A DNA stretch of 64,000 nucleotides from Neptunicoccus cionae (GTDB lineage: Bacteria; Pseudomonadota; Alphaproteobacteria; Rhodobacterales; Rhodobacteraceae): the NCBI RefSeq assembly GCF_002860325.1, contig NZ_PKOJ01000002.1, positions 124,001 to 188,000 on the forward strand, in the 5' to 3' direction. Below are positions 48,527 to 58,267 of this stretch, in pieces (the first letter of the stretch is position 1; the number at the start of each line of letters is the position of its first letter). The notes under the pieces are model-generated. The model did no database searches and was not told the DNA's origin. It worked only from the letters and a program-made list of their open reading frames with translations. A program made the position numbers and the translations under genes.

Positions 48527-50475
48527 GCGGCGTCGGCCTCCTCCGGATCTTCCATGCGGATCAGCAGGGCGCCATCTGTCACCTGTCCCCCCGCCGAAAC
48601 CGGCACTTCCGCTATCACCCCGTCAAAAGGCGCGGTCATGCGGTGTTCCATCTTCATGGCTTCCAGAATCGCCAGTGTATCGCCCTTTGAAACGGTATCA
48701 CCCGCCGCGACCATGACCTCTTTGACGGTGCCGGGCATGGGCGCGAGAATGGTACCCGCCCCCTGTTCATCGCTCGCGCCGCGATCCAGCAGGTTGCGCA
48801 GGGCAAAGTGATGGGTCTGCGCCCCGAACAGGCTGACGCCGCCCGCATGGGCCACAGCGCGGTAATCCGGTTTCACGCCGTCAATGCGCCAGACATCCCG
48901 TGTCGCGACCTCAAAGCTTTCCTCGCCAACAGTGCAATGCACCTTGCCTTCTCCCAAGGCCCGCAGAACCACATCCTGCGACCCTGCCTTGTGATCAAGC
49001 GGCACAGTCCGCGCCAGCGGCTCCCACAGGGTGAAGCCTTTTTGCGGTGTGGCCAGATCCAGACCGGCCGCTTTGACCGCAGCCAAGGCCCACATCTGCG
49101 GTGTCGGATCTTCCTCTGCCACCAGCGATTCCTGATCCCGTGCAATCAGACCGGTATCCACCCGCCCCGCAGCGAAATCTTCGTGCCGGGTCAGCGCCCC
49201 CAGAAACGCAAGGTTAGTAACACAGCCCGCCACTTCGGTCCGCGCCAGCGCCTGTTCCAGCTTGCCGAGCGCCTGCGCACGGGTTGCCCCATGCACCACC
49301 AGTTTAGCAATCATCGGGTCGTAATGGGGTGTAATCGCATCCCCTGCCCGCACGCCGGTATCTGCCCGCGCCGTCGCCGGAAACGCCAGATGGGACAGCG
49401 TGCCAATGGAAGGCAGGAATCCCCGTGCGGCGTCTTCGGCGTAGATCCGCGCCTCAAACGCCCAACCGTTAATCGAAAGATCTTCTTGCGATTTGGGCAG
49501 CGGTTCACCACTGGCCACCCGCAACTGCCATTCCACCAGATCCTGTCCGGTGATCGCCTCGGTCACAGGGTGTTCCACCTGCAGGCGGGTGTTCATTTCC
49601 ATGAACCAGAACCCATCTTCGCGCAGCGGACCGGAACCGTCCACGATAAATTCGATGGTCCCCGCACCAGAATAGCCAATCGCTTTGGCGGCCCGCACCG
49701 CCGCCGCACCCATTGCTTCGCGCACGGCTTCGGGCATGTCGGGTGCCGGAGCTTCCTCTATCACCTTCTGGTGGCGGCGCTGAAGCGAGCAATCCCGCTC
49801 GAACAGATGCACCGCATTGCCGTGACTGTCACCAAAGACCTGAATTTCGATGTGGCGGGGGTTCTGCACAAATTTCTCTACCAGAACATCCGAATTGCCA
49901 AAGGCCGTGGCCGCCTCGGAACGGGCCGAGGACAATTCTGCGGCAAAATTCTTGGCCTCTTCCACCAAGCGCATCCCCTTGCCGCCGCCACCCGCGACTG
50001 CTTTGATCAGCACCGGATAACCGATGGCTTCGGCCTGTTCTGCGAGGAAACCGTCGTCCTGATTGTCCCCGTGATAGCCCGGAACCACCGGCACGCCTGC
50101 TTCTTCCATCAGGGCCTTGGCCGCATCTTTCAGCCCCATCGCGCGGATGGCATCCGCACTTGGCCCGATGAACACCAGTCCTGCATCCGCCAGTTTCTGT
50201 GCAAAATCGGGGTTTTCGGACAGGAAACCATATCCGGGATGGATTGCCTGTGCGCCTGTATCAAGGGCCGCCTGAATGATCGCATCCCCGCGCAGATAGC
50301 TTTGCGCCACAGGGGCAGGCCCCAGCCGCACCGCTTCATCCGCCATCGCCACATGGCGGGCAGTAGCATCCGCATCGGAATAAACCGCAACAGTGGCCAC
50401 GCCCATCTTGCGACAGGTTTCCATCACACGGCAGGCAATCTCGCCCCGATTGGCAATGAGTATTTTGTTAAACAT
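48523..50475 (-). CDS. liuD: Methylcrotonyl-CoA carboxylase, biotin-carrying alpha subunit
   Basis: A 650-residue protein: biotin carboxylase domain (about 1-445, with KAVAGGGGKGMRLVEEAKNF and EMNTRLQVEHPVTE), a linking BT domain, and a C-terminal biotinyl domain with the biotin Lys in LAILEAMKMEHRM (about 615). It carboxylates biotin for the beta subunit encoded by the preceding gene. ATG 50475 gives the canonical MFNKILIANRGEIACRV; a longer frame is spurious. A 95-base gap separates it from the beta subunit gene, the largest within the operon. Confidence 0.95.
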   Translation of the reverse strand: MFNKILIANRGEIACRVMETCRKMGVATVAVYSDADATARHVAMADEAVRLGPAPVAQSYLRGDAIIQAALDTGAQAIHPGYGFLSENPDFAQKLADAGLVFIGPSADAIRAMGLKDAAKALMEEAGVPVVPGYHGDNQDDGFLAEQAEAIGYPVLIKAVAGGGGKGMRLVEEAKNFAAELSSARSEAATAFGNSDVLVEKFVQNPRHIEIQVFGDSHGNAVHLFERDCSLQRRHQKVIEEAPAPDMPEAVREAMGAAAVRAAKAIGYSGAGTIEFIVDGSGPLREDGFWFMEMNTRLQVEHPVTEAITGQDLVEWQLRVASGEPLPKSQEDLSINGWAFEARIYAEDAARGFLPSIGTLSHLAFPATARADTGVRAGDAITPHYDPMIAKLVVHGATRAQALGKLEQALARTEVAGCVTNLAFLGALTRHEDFAAGRVDTGLIARDQESLVAEEDPTPQMWALAAVKAAGLDLATPQKGFTLWEPLARTVPLDHKAGSQDVVLRALGEGKVHCTVGEESFEVATRDVWRIDGVKPDYRAVAHAGGVSLFGAQTHHFALRNLLDRGASDEQGAGTILAPMPGTVKEVMVAAGDTVSKGDTLAILEAMKMEHRMTAPFDGVIAEVPVSAGGQVTDGALLIRMEDPEEADAA

Positions 50476-50570
50476 CCCGACATCTCTCCGGTGTGTGCCC
50501 GCAGCATCGCGCGCAGGCGTTTTTCTGTTCGGTGCGGGGCAGCCCCCGCGCAATTGTTCACGGCATGCAC

Positions 50571-52133
50571 TTACATGCGGAAAACGCCAAAGCGGGTGTC
50601 CTCAATGGGTTTGTCGAGACAGGCCCGCAGGGACAGCGCCAGCACATCACGGGATTTGCGCGGGTCGATCACCCCGTCGTCCCACAACCGCGCCGAGGCA
50701 TAGAGCGGGTGGCTTTGTTCCTCAAACATATCAAGGGTCGGCTTTTTGAACGCGGCTTCCTCTTCCTCGCTCCAGCTTTCGCCGCGCCGCTCCATTCCGT
50801 CCCGTTTGACGGTGGCCAGCACGCCTGCGGCCTGTTCGCCGCCCATCACGGAAATCCGGCTGTTGGGCCAGGACCACATGAACCGCGGCGAATAGGCCCG
50901 CCCTGCCATGCCGTAGTTCCCCGCCCCGAAAGAGCCGCCAACCACCATCGTGATTTTGGGCACAGAGGTCGTCGCAACAGCTGTCACCAGTTTGGCGCCG
51001 TGCCGCGCGATACCTTCGGATTCGGCCTTTTTCCCCACCATAAAGCCGGTAATATTCTGCAAGAAAATCAGCGGCACCTTGCGCTGCGAACACAGCTCCA
51101 CGAAATGCGCACCCTTTTGCGCAGATTCGGAAAACAGGATGCCGTTGTTGGCGATGATCCCGCAGGGCATGCCCTCAATATGGGCGAAACCGCAGATCAG
51201 GGTCGTGCCGAAACGGGCTTTGAATTCATCAAACACAGACCCGTCCACAATCCGCGCAATCACATCGCGGATGTCATAGGGGGTCTTCAGATCGGCTGGC
51301 ACCACATCCAGAACGGTTTCGGGATCAAACTGCGGGGCCACAGCCGGTTTCAGGGCCAGCGCCGCCTTCACCGGCGGGGCCAAGGCTCCTACCGCCTGAC
51401 GGGCAAGGGCGAGCGCATGGGCATCATCATCCGCCAGATAATCCGCCACACCGGACAGGCGCGTATGCACATCACCGCCGCCCAGTTCCTCGGCGCTGAT
51501 CACCTCGCCAGTGGCCGCTTTAACCAGTGGTGGACCGGCCAGAAAGATTGTGCCCTGTTCCTTAACGATGATCGAGACATCCGACATGGCAGGCACATAG
51601 GCCCCGCCTGCGGTGCAAGACCCCATCACAACCGCGATTTGTGCGATACCTTTGGCGGACATATTGGCCTGATTGAAGAAGATACGCCCGAAATGGTCGC
51701 GATCCGGAAAGACTTCGTCCTGATTGGGCAGGTTCGCCCCGCCACTGTCCACGAGATAAACACACGGCAGGTGATTTTCTTCGGCTATTTCCTGTGCGCG
51801 CAGGTGTTTCTTCACCGTCATCGGGTAATAGGTGCCGCCTTTGACAGTTGCATCGTTGCACACCACCATGACCTGACGGCCCTGCACCTGCCCGACACCG
51901 GCGATAACTCCGGCACAGGGTGCGGCGCCGTCATACATATTGTGCGCAGCCGTGGCCCCGATCTCCAGAAACGGCGAACCGGGATCAAGCAGATTGGCCA
52001 CCCGCTCCCGAGGCAGCATCTTGCCGCGGGACACGTGCCGTTCGCGGCTTTTCTCGCCGCCACCAAGCGCAGCGGCTTGAGCGGCCTGTGTAATCTGATC
52101 CAGCAGCGCCAGATGGGTTTCCTTGGCATCCAT
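50571..52133 (-). CDS. liuB: Methylcrotonyl-CoA carboxylase, beta subunit
   Basis: A 520-residue carboxyltransferase. Family segments are [84 protein letters not shown] and [12 protein letters not shown]; the LPNQ and GGGDVH stretches favour methylcrotonyl-CoA over propionyl-CoA carboxylase. The start overlaps the EcsC gene stop by one base (TAATG). Confidence 0.95.
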   Translation of the reverse strand: MDAKETHLALLDQITQAAQAAALGGGEKSRERHVSRGKMLPRERVANLLDPGSPFLEIGATAAHNMYDGAAPCAGVIAGVGQVQGRQVMVVCNDATVKGGTYYPMTVKKHLRAQEIAEENHLPCVYLVDSGGANLPNQDEVFPDRDHFGRIFFNQANMSAKGIAQIAVVMGSCTAGGAYVPAMSDVSIIVKEQGTIFLAGPPLVKAATGEVISAEELGGGDVHTRLSGVADYLADDDAHALALARQAVGALAPPVKAALALKPAVAPQFDPETVLDVVPADLKTPYDIRDVIARIVDGSVFDEFKARFGTTLICGFAHIEGMPCGIIANNGILFSESAQKGAHFVELCSQRKVPLIFLQNITGFMVGKKAESEGIARHGAKLVTAVATTSVPKITMVVGGSFGAGNYGMAGRAYSPRFMWSWPNSRISVMGGEQAAGVLATVKRDGMERRGESWSEEEEAAFKKPTLDMFEEQSHPLYASARLWDDGVIDPRKSRDVLALSLRACLDKPIEDTRFGVFRM

Positions 52134-52942
52134 TATACGGTGTCCTTACTGTTATCTTGCGGCGCTGGCAGGAGTTTACGCTCCATCATCCAGCGCAGCG
52201 AATAGGCATAACGGGCCGCACGGGCCACGTCGGTTTGAAAACTTGCATTGACGGTTGCACCCACCAGCCCGCCGACCACGGGCACCACCTGCCCTGCCTT
52301 GCGCCCCACAAGGGAGACGCCAAGCTGACGGGCAATCCGGTCCACGACTTTCGCGCCCACCCAGTCAAGCGAGCTGTCAACAGCCTTGCGCACAGCAGGA
52401 TCGGACAGCATTTTCGCCGCCTTGTTGATCCGCTGTAAGGTTTCGTCACGGTTTTCAGAGGCACCACTGCTGGCCACCTCCAACACCATCAGCCGGAAGG
52501 CGCGTTCGTCTTCACTGTCATCGCTAAATCCATAGGCCGCTCCGGTGGCACGCACCGTGCGTGCCGCCAGTACCAGCGTGGCCGGTACATCCACCGCAAG
52601 ACCAGCCGCCCCCCAGACACCCGCCGCAAAACCGGAAGAGGCATTCAGCCCCTGCGCCCATCCCTGAACGCGGATTGCAGCCGCTTCGCAGGCGGCAGGA
52701 TCGCTTGTGTCGTGTTCCATCAAAGGCAGTGTAAAACCGGCAGAGGCATCAGAGGCATCCACAGCCGCACGCACCCATTCCGGTTTGACAAACCGCCCGA
52801 TGACCGGCCCTACCAGCGATGTTGCCCATTCGGTTCCCTTGCCTAAACGGGTCGGGCGTTTTTCCTCATAGGCGCGCTGCTGGGCGATGACATGATCAAT
52901 GGCCTCGTGCATATTCCTGATGCTTGGCGGTTTACCGGACAT
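52133..52942 (-). CDS. EcsC-family protein inside the liu operon
   Basis: A 269-residue protein with EcsC-type features: an amphipathic N-terminal half ([20 protein letters not shown]), a Gly-rich, Ala-rich hydrophobic stretch ([31 protein letters not shown]) and a second hydrophobic end ([19 protein letters not shown]). EcsC is named after the Bacillus ecs locus but its biochemical role is unknown. AGGAG lies seven bases before ATG 52942. The stop overlaps the mccB start (TAATG), so it is fully embedded in the leucine-degradation operon. A link to acyl-CoA or membrane lipid is not shown. Confidence 0.85.
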   Translation of the reverse strand: MSGKPPSIRNMHEAIDHVIAQQRAYEEKRPTRLGKGTEWATSLVGPVIGRFVKPEWVRAAVDASDASAGFTLPLMEHDTSDPAACEAAAIRVQGWAQGLNASSGFAAGVWGAAGLAVDVPATLVLAARTVRATGAAYGFSDDSEDERAFRLMVLEVASSGASENRDETLQRINKAAKMLSDPAVRKAVDSSLDWVGAKVVDRIARQLGVSLVGRKAGQVVPVVGGLVGATVNASFQTDVARAARYAYSLRWMMERKLLPAPQDNSKDTV

Positions 52943-52946
52943 TGCG

Positions 52947-53435
52947 CTACTCCTGTAGGATACAGTAGGGCGAGAGCGATTTGCCTTGCAAGCAACTGTC
53001 AAACTCGGTCGAGAGTCCTGCAAATTCGCTGATCTCGCAGCCCAGCCGTGCCGCGTCTGCACTGATGTCGGCCTTTTCCTGCGCGACCGCGTTGCATTTA
53101 TTGCCAACATAGCCAAACCACTGGCCCAGCAGATCGGTCAACTGCCCGGACCCTTCGGCTGTCAGACGGTCGTTCAAGGTCAGGGTGGTTGTGTCCAAAC
53201 GGGTTTGCCAGCCTGCTTTTTGTTCTGCAAGACAGGTCAGATGCTCTTCCGCCCCGACGACAAAGCCGGCACAGGGCTGGAACAGCAGGCTCCGGCATTC
53301 CGGCCATGACGATTCGCCCTGCTCCATTCCCGTCAGGCAGGTGATGGCGCGTGCCTGCACGGCTGCATCTTCTGCAACGGCCTGCGAGGCCACCACGCAT
53401 AAGAGGCTTACAGCTATGACCCGCGCCGCCTGCAT
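52947..53435 (-). CDS. Cys-rich secreted protein, LprI/DUF1311-like
   Basis: A 162-residue protein with a signal peptide ([21 protein letters not shown]). The mature chain has eight cysteines, an even number that suggests four disulfides in the periplasm. The segment CLAEQKAGWQTRLDTTTLTLNDRL, then DLLGQWFGYVGNKC, resembles the LprI-like lysozyme-inhibitor pattern (C...W...LN..., then Q/L-x-W-x-x-Y/F-x-x-x-x-C). Assignment is tentative. The ATG overlaps the isovaleryl-CoA dehydrogenase stop by one base (TGATG), and the EcsC gene starts four bases after it ends, so it is embedded in the liu operon. Confidence 0.65.
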   Translation of the reverse strand: MQAARVIAVSLLCVVASQAVAEDAAVQARAITCLTGMEQGESSWPECRSLLFQPCAGFVVGAEEHLTCLAEQKAGWQTRLDTTTLTLNDRLTAEGSGQLTDLLGQWFGYVGNKCNAVAQEKADISADAARLGCEISEFAGLSTEFDSCLQGKSLSPYCILQE

Positions 53436-54601
53436 CAGGCTTCCTGCAGTTTCATCAACTCGCGCCCGCACAGCATCCGGCGGATTTCCGAAGTGCCTGC
53501 GCCGATTTCCATCAGTTTGGCATCGCGCATGATCCGGCTGAGCGGGCTGTCATTCAAAAAGCCTGCCCCGCCCATCGCCTGCACCCCTTGGGTCGCAACT
53601 TCCATCGCTTTTTCAGAAGCATAGAGCACACAAGCCGCTGCATCCTGACGGGTCACTTCGCCTCGATCACAGGCAGCCGCCACCGCATAGACATAGGCCC
53701 GCGCAGAGTTCATCGCCGCGTAAATATCCGCGATCTTGCCCTGCATCAGTTGGAAGTTGCCAATGCTTTGCCCGAACTGCTTGCGCTCCACCATATAGGG
53801 CATGATGTGGTCCAGCACCGCATGCATGGTCCCGACCCCGATGCCCGACAGAACCACCCGTTCGTAATCAAGGCCCGACATCAGAACATTGACGCCCTTG
53901 CCCTCTTCGCCCAGTACATTTTCAAACGGTACTTCCACATCATCAAACACCAGTTCGGCCGTGTTTGATCCGCGCATCCCCAGCTTGTCAAAATGGGCGC
54001 TGGTGGAGAAACCTTTCATGTCCTTTTCGATCAGAAAAGCGGTCATACCGCGCGGGCCGGCATCGGGATCGGTTTTCGCATAAACCACCAATGTGTCCGC
54101 ATCCGGCCCGTTGGTGATCCAGTATTTCGTGCCGTTCAGCGTGTAATACCCGTTCTTCTTTTCCGCCTTCAGTTTCATGGACACAACGTCAGAGCCTGCC
54201 CCCGCTTCGGACATGGCCAATGCGCCCACATGTTCGCCAGAGATCAGACCGGGCAGGTATTTCTTCTTCTGCTCCTCGGTGCCGTTCAGATGGATCTGGT
54301 TCACACAAAGATTGGAATGGGCACCATAAGACAGGGATACACTGGCAGACGCCCGCGCGATTTCTTCTACCGCAATCGTGTGCGCCAGATAGCCCATATC
54401 AACGCCGCCGTATTCTTCCTTTACGGTAATACCCAGCAATCCCAGATCGCCCATTTCCTTCCACAGCTCTGCCGGAAACATATTCTTCTGGTCGATTTCG
54501 GCGGCCATCGGGGCAACCCGTTCCTGCGCCCAGCGGTGCACCATATCGCGCAGGGCTTCGATTTCCTCGCCACAGGCGAAATTCATTGAAGAGGTGAACA
54601 T
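53435..54601 (-). CDS. liuA: Isovaleryl-CoA dehydrogenase
   Basis: A 388-residue FAD acyl-CoA dehydrogenase, first committed step of leucine breakdown after BCKDH (isovaleryl-CoA to 3-methylcrotonyl-CoA). [10 protein letters not shown]-type start ([14 protein letters not shown]), [40 protein letters not shown] and the alpha-G helix Glu in [12 protein letters not shown], where isovaleryl-CoA dehydrogenases keep their catalytic base, support the call. ATG 54601 has GGGAG five bases upstream. It is the first gene of the liu operon, and a palindromic operator lies 45-58 bases before it. Confidence 0.93.
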   Translation of the reverse strand: MFTSSMNFACGEEIEALRDMVHRWAQERVAPMAAEIDQKNMFPAELWKEMGDLGLLGITVKEEYGGVDMGYLAHTIAVEEIARASASVSLSYGAHSNLCVNQIHLNGTEEQKKKYLPGLISGEHVGALAMSEAGAGSDVVSMKLKAEKKNGYYTLNGTKYWITNGPDADTLVVYAKTDPDAGPRGMTAFLIEKDMKGFSTSAHFDKLGMRGSNTAELVFDDVEVPFENVLGEEGKGVNVLMSGLDYERVVLSGIGVGTMHAVLDHIMPYMVERKQFGQSIGNFQLMQGKIADIYAAMNSARAYVYAVAAACDRGEVTRQDAAACVLYASEKAMEVATQGVQAMGGAGFLNDSPLSRIMRDAKLMEIGAGTSEIRRMLCGRELMKLQEA

Positions 54602-54645
54602 ACGAACTCCCAGATCGTTGGCCGGCTTTCTCGCCGACATTTAAT

Positions 54646-54659
54646 TGAACACTTGTTCA
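54646..54659. promoter_or_regulatory. Palindromic operator candidate of the liu operon
   Basis: TGAACA CT TGTTCA: two perfect six-base arms with a two-base spacer, 45-58 bases before the liuA start. It fits the size and symmetry of sites bound by TetR-family regulators of acyl-CoA and branched-chain pathways. No regulator gene is next to it. Confidence 0.6.
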
Positions 54660-54795
54660 CACAATAGAAGCGGGAGACCCTTTTGTCCAGACAGAATAGA
54701 ATGACCTGAAAGCCCCCTGCCGGTGGCGGAGACGGGTTTGGATATTTGACCCAAAAAGAGGCGGGTTTCGGAAAGGTATTGTCAGGGCGGTCAGG

Positions 54796-55995
54796 CTAGC
54801 CCGCTTGATGCAGGATGCCGACTTCCTCGCGGATGATCTGCGCGATCAGGTCACAGTCCTGAAGCGAGAAGGTCAGCGGCAGGCGCATATCCATCAATCC
54901 GGCGAGAATCCGGTCGGTCTGTGGCAGGGATTGCGCTGTAACATACTGCCAGCTGTCATGGCGCGAGGTGAAGCCGACCGGCTGATCCGCGCCGAACCAT
55001 TTCAATTCCACCCCCCGCGCTGCCGTACGCTGTTGCAAGGCAATCATCTGCGAGGCAGAGAAATCGGGACAAAGAAACTGGAAAGAAGACATCACATAAG
55101 ATTCCGCTTCGGGCCGTTCTATCACAGTGACGCCGGGGGTGTTGGCCAGACCCGACTCGACCCGTTGATAGCGGGCATTCCACGCCGCGCATTGATCGGG
55201 CAGATTGCGCAACTGGGGCCGAAGGATCGCGGCGCGCAGGTTATCCATCCGCCCCGAACAATTGGGTGTCTCCAGCCTGATCTGCTCGAAAACCTCGGCG
55301 GGGGGACCGGCGGTGTGCCGCTCGTAGAGCATATAAGAGCCCGACAGCATGATCGCACGGGCCGCAAGTTCCACATCATCCGTCACCATAAAACCGCCCT
55401 CGCCCGAGTTCAGGTGTTTGAAGGTTTGAGTGGAATAACACCCCGCCACGCCGTGACGACCGCTTGGCACCCCGTTCCACGCCGCCCCCATCGTATGGGC
55501 GCAATCCTCGATCACCTGCACACCGGCCCCGTCGCAGATCGCCATCAAAGCATCCATATCAACGATATGTCCTCGCATGTGGCTGAGCATCAGGAAGCGC
55601 GCGCCAGAATCGGCAATTTTCGCTTCCAAGTCGTCCAGATCCATGACCAGATTGGCCGTTACTTCCACAAACACAGGCGTGCAGCCCGCATTGGCAATGG
55701 CGCCCGGCACAGGGGCCAGAGTGAATGCGTTGGTCAGAACCGCATCTCCGGCCTTCGCCCCGGCTGCCCGCAACGCTGCCGCAAGCGCATAGCCGCCGGA
55801 CGCCACGGCCAGACAGTATTTCGCCCCAGTAAAGGCAGCAAACTCTTCTTCCAACAGCGCGGTTTCGCCCTTTTCGTCTTCTGCGAGGTTGTACCTGTGC
55901 AAACGCCCGTGGCGCATGACACGTACAGCGGCCTCGATCGACGCTTCGGGAAGCGGTTCCTGCTGGGTAAAATTTCCGGTGAAAATCTGGGACAT
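54796..55995 (-). CDS. DegT/DnrJ/EryC1/StrS-family aminotransferase
   Basis: A 399-residue PLP enzyme of the sugar-aminotransferase family. The internal aldimine Lys is in CYSTQTFKHLNSGEGGFMVT; the ring-stacking and phosphate segments ASGGYALAAALRAAG and VIEDCAHTMGAAWNG are present. The typical role is amination of a keto-sugar for surface polysaccharide. No other sugar genes are adjacent, so the substrate is unknown. ATG 55995 has AGAGG seven bases upstream; a frame from 56022 is less likely. Confidence 0.88.
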   Translation of the reverse strand: MSQIFTGNFTQQEPLPEASIEAAVRVMRHGRLHRYNLAEDEKGETALLEEEFAAFTGAKYCLAVASGGYALAAALRAAGAKAGDAVLTNAFTLAPVPGAIANAGCTPVFVEVTANLVMDLDDLEAKIADSGARFLMLSHMRGHIVDMDALMAICDGAGVQVIEDCAHTMGAAWNGVPSGRHGVAGCYSTQTFKHLNSGEGGFMVTDDVELAARAIMLSGSYMLYERHTAGPPAEVFEQIRLETPNCSGRMDNLRAAILRPQLRNLPDQCAAWNARYQRVESGLANTPGVTVIERPEAESYVMSSFQFLCPDFSASQMIALQQRTAARGVELKWFGADQPVGFTSRHDSWQYVTAQSLPQTDRILAGLMDMRLPLTFSLQDCDLIAQIIREEVGILHQAG

Positions 55996-56113
55996 GTTGG
56001 CGCCTCTGGTTGATGGGCACAAACAACAGGATCAGCCACTAAAGATCAATGGCTTGCGGCTTGATCAGGTGCAATGCAAACCGGCCTTCGGGAATTGTGA
56101 AACCGCCCGCCCC

Positions 56114-56779
56114 TCATTGCACCAGACGGTCAACCAGATCAGGCAGATCATCATAATGGTGCAACAGGGCCTCCGGCTCCATTTCTGCAACCCCGTGACC
56201 CGAAGGACCGAAAGTCACCAAGACGCTTGGCACATTCGCGTTGCGCGCGGCAGAGCGGTCGTTGTCGGTATCGCCGATCAGCACTGAACGCTTCAGATCG
56301 CCCCCCACGCGGCGGATGGTTTCCCACAGATGGTCTGGATCGGGCTTGCGCACCGGCAAGGTATCCGCCCCGAGCAAGGCGCCGAACATGGAACGCACGC
56401 CGAGTTGTGCCATAAGGGTCTCGGCCAAGGCTTCGGGTTTGTTGGTGCAAACACCCAGCAGATAGCCGCGGGACTTCAGTTCTTCCAAAGCCTGCTCAAC
56501 ATTAGGGTAAAGCCTTGTATGCACGGCGATATTTTCTCCGTAGTGACGCAGCAGTTCGTCATATTGCGCATCAACCATGCTTTCATCCCAAGGCTGCTCA
56601 AGTCGCGAAAACCCGAGCCGCAACATAGCACGCCCACCGTGAAAGGCCGTCAGCATATCCGTTTTCGGGTCCAGCAGCAGACCGTGCCCCAACCCGTCAA
56701 AACAGGCATTTGCCGCAGCAATCAGATCACCGCTGGTATCCGCCAGCGTCCCGTCCAGATCGAAAATAACAGACTTCAT
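56114..56779 (-). CDS. gph: Phosphoglycolate phosphatase, HAD family
   Basis: A 221-residue HAD hydrolase. Motif I is VIFDLDGTLADT, motif II is in CTNKPEALAE, motif III the Lys in VRKPDPDHL, and motif IV GDTDNDRSAA. This matches Gph, which removes 2-phosphoglycolate formed by Rubisco or DNA repair; closely related HAD phosphatases are the alternative. ATG 56779 has GGGGA upstream. It is divergent from glmU across about 130 bases. Confidence 0.85.
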   Translation of the reverse strand: MKSVIFDLDGTLADTSGDLIAAANACFDGLGHGLLLDPKTDMLTAFHGGRAMLRLGFSRLEQPWDESMVDAQYDELLRHYGENIAVHTRLYPNVEQALEELKSRGYLLGVCTNKPEALAETLMAQLGVRSMFGALLGADTLPVRKPDPDHLWETIRRVGGDLKRSVLIGDTDNDRSAARNANVPSVLVTFGPSGHGVAEMEPEALLHHYDDLPDLVDRLVQ

Positions 56780-56907
56780 ATCATTCCCCTTTCCGCCCAC
56801 ATGCCACAGCTTGTAACGCAATGAAAGTTTTCTTGAGCAACGCCCCCTTTTTGTGGCCCGGCTTTTAGGCTAGGTGACATGGAACAGAAAAATTCCGAGG
56901 GGGCAAC

Positions 56908-58266
56908 ATGCCTGTAGCAGTGGTAATTCTGGCAGCCGGACAAGGCAGCCGCATGAAATCGGATCTTCCCAAAGTCCTGCACAAAGTGGCCCATGCGCCC
57001 CTGCTGGTGCATGCCATGCGTGCGGCGCAGTCGATTGAGGCAGACCGCATCGTCGTTGTTACCGGACACGGCGGTGCTGCGGTGGCCAAGGCAGCAACGG
57101 ATTACGACGAAAATGCCCTGATAGTGACGCAGGAAGAACAGCTTGGCACTGCCCACGCCGTCAAACAGGCGCGCGATGTGCTGGCCGATTTTGACGGGGA
57201 TGTCGTGGTCCTTTACGGCGACACACCCTTCATTCGTGAAGAAACCCTGCAAGACATACTTTCGGCCCGCCAGTCCGGTGCGGGTATTGTTGTGCTCGGC
57301 TTTGAGGCCGCAGAGCCTGCCAAATACGGACGTCTTGTGCTGAACGCCGAGGGTGGACTGGAGCGGATTGTCGAGGCCAAGGACGCCAGCCCCGAGCAAC
57401 TGGCGATCACTTTGTGCAACTCCGGTGTGATCTGCGCGGATCGTGCCACAATGTTTGACCTGATCGAAGCCGTTGATAACAAAAACAAAAGCGAAGAATA
57501 CTACCTGACCGATCTGGTAGGGCTGGCGCGGAGCAAGGGTTTGCCCTGCGCAGCCATCACCTGCCCGGAAGCGGAAACCCTGGGCGTGAACTCCCGCGTT
57601 GATCTGGCCGCAGCTGAAGCCACCTTCCAGACCCGTGCGCGGTTGGAAGCAATGGAAAACGGCACCACATTGCCCGCCCCTGAAACGGTACATTTTGCCT
57701 ATGACACCTACGTCGGGCGCGACGTGGTGATCGAGCAGAATGTAGTGTTCGGCCCAGATGTGACAGTGGAAAGCGGCGCCCATATCCGTGCCTTTTCCCA
57801 TCTGGAAGGCTGTCACGTCAGCGAAGCAGCGGTCATCGGCCCTTATGCCCGCCTGCGCCCCGGTGCCGAAATCGGCGGTGGCGCAAAAGTCGGCAACTTT
57901 GTCGAAGTGAAAGCAGCACTTGTGGGCACCGGCGCCAAGATCAACCATCTGTCCTATGTGGGCGATGCGGAAATAGGCCAGGATGCCAACATCGGTGCGG
58001 GGACGATTACCTGCAATTATGACGGTGTTTTCAAACACAAGACAATTATCGGTGCACGTGCCTTTATCGGCTCTAACACAGCACTGGTCGCGCCCGTAAC
58101 TATCGGTGATGATGCAATGACAGCCTCCGGTTCGGTTGTGACACAGGATGCCGGTGACGGTGATCTTGCGATTGCCCGTGCGAAACAGGTGAACAAAACC
58201 GGTCTGGCGCTTCGATTGATGAACAAGCTCCGTGCAGCCAAAGCTGCCCAGTCAAAGGACAAATAA
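56908..58266 (+). CDS. glmU: Bifunctional UDP-N-acetylglucosamine synthesis enzyme GlmU
   Basis: A 452-residue enzyme making UDP-GlcNAc for peptidoglycan and LPS. The N-terminal uridylyltransferase carries LAAGQGSRMKSDLPKVLH and VVLYGDTPFI. The C-terminal left-handed beta-helix acetyltransferase is made of hexapeptide repeats (VGDAEIGQDANIGAGTITCNYDGV). It is followed by glmS one base after the stop, so the two consecutive UDP-GlcNAc steps are co-expressed. Confidence 0.97.
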   Translation: MPVAVVILAAGQGSRMKSDLPKVLHKVAHAPLLVHAMRAAQSIEADRIVVVTGHGGAAVAKAATDYDENALIVTQEEQLGTAHAVKQARDVLADFDGDVVVLYGDTPFIREETLQDILSARQSGAGIVVLGFEAAEPAKYGRLVLNAEGGLERIVEAKDASPEQLAITLCNSGVICADRATMFDLIEAVDNKNKSEEYYLTDLVGLARSKGLPCAAITCPEAETLGVNSRVDLAAAEATFQTRARLEAMENGTTLPAPETVHFAYDTYVGRDVVIEQNVVFGPDVTVESGAHIRAFSHLEGCHVSEAAVIGPYARLRPGAEIGGGAKVGNFVEVKAALVGTGAKINHLSYVGDAEIGQDANIGAGTITCNYDGVFKHKTIIGARAFIGSNTALVAPVTIGDDAMTASGSVVTQDAGDGDLAIARAKQVNKTGLALRLMNKLRAAKAAQSKDK

Positions 58267-58267
58267 G

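Noticed and set aside
48808-52205. Long plus-strand frames opposite the methylcrotonyl-CoA carboxylase genes
   Set aside because: Antisense shadows of mccA and mccB, rich in Arg, His and Pro.
54805-58038. Long frames opposite the DegT aminotransferase and glmU
   Set aside because: Each covers a well-conserved gene on the other strand and has no supporting motif.
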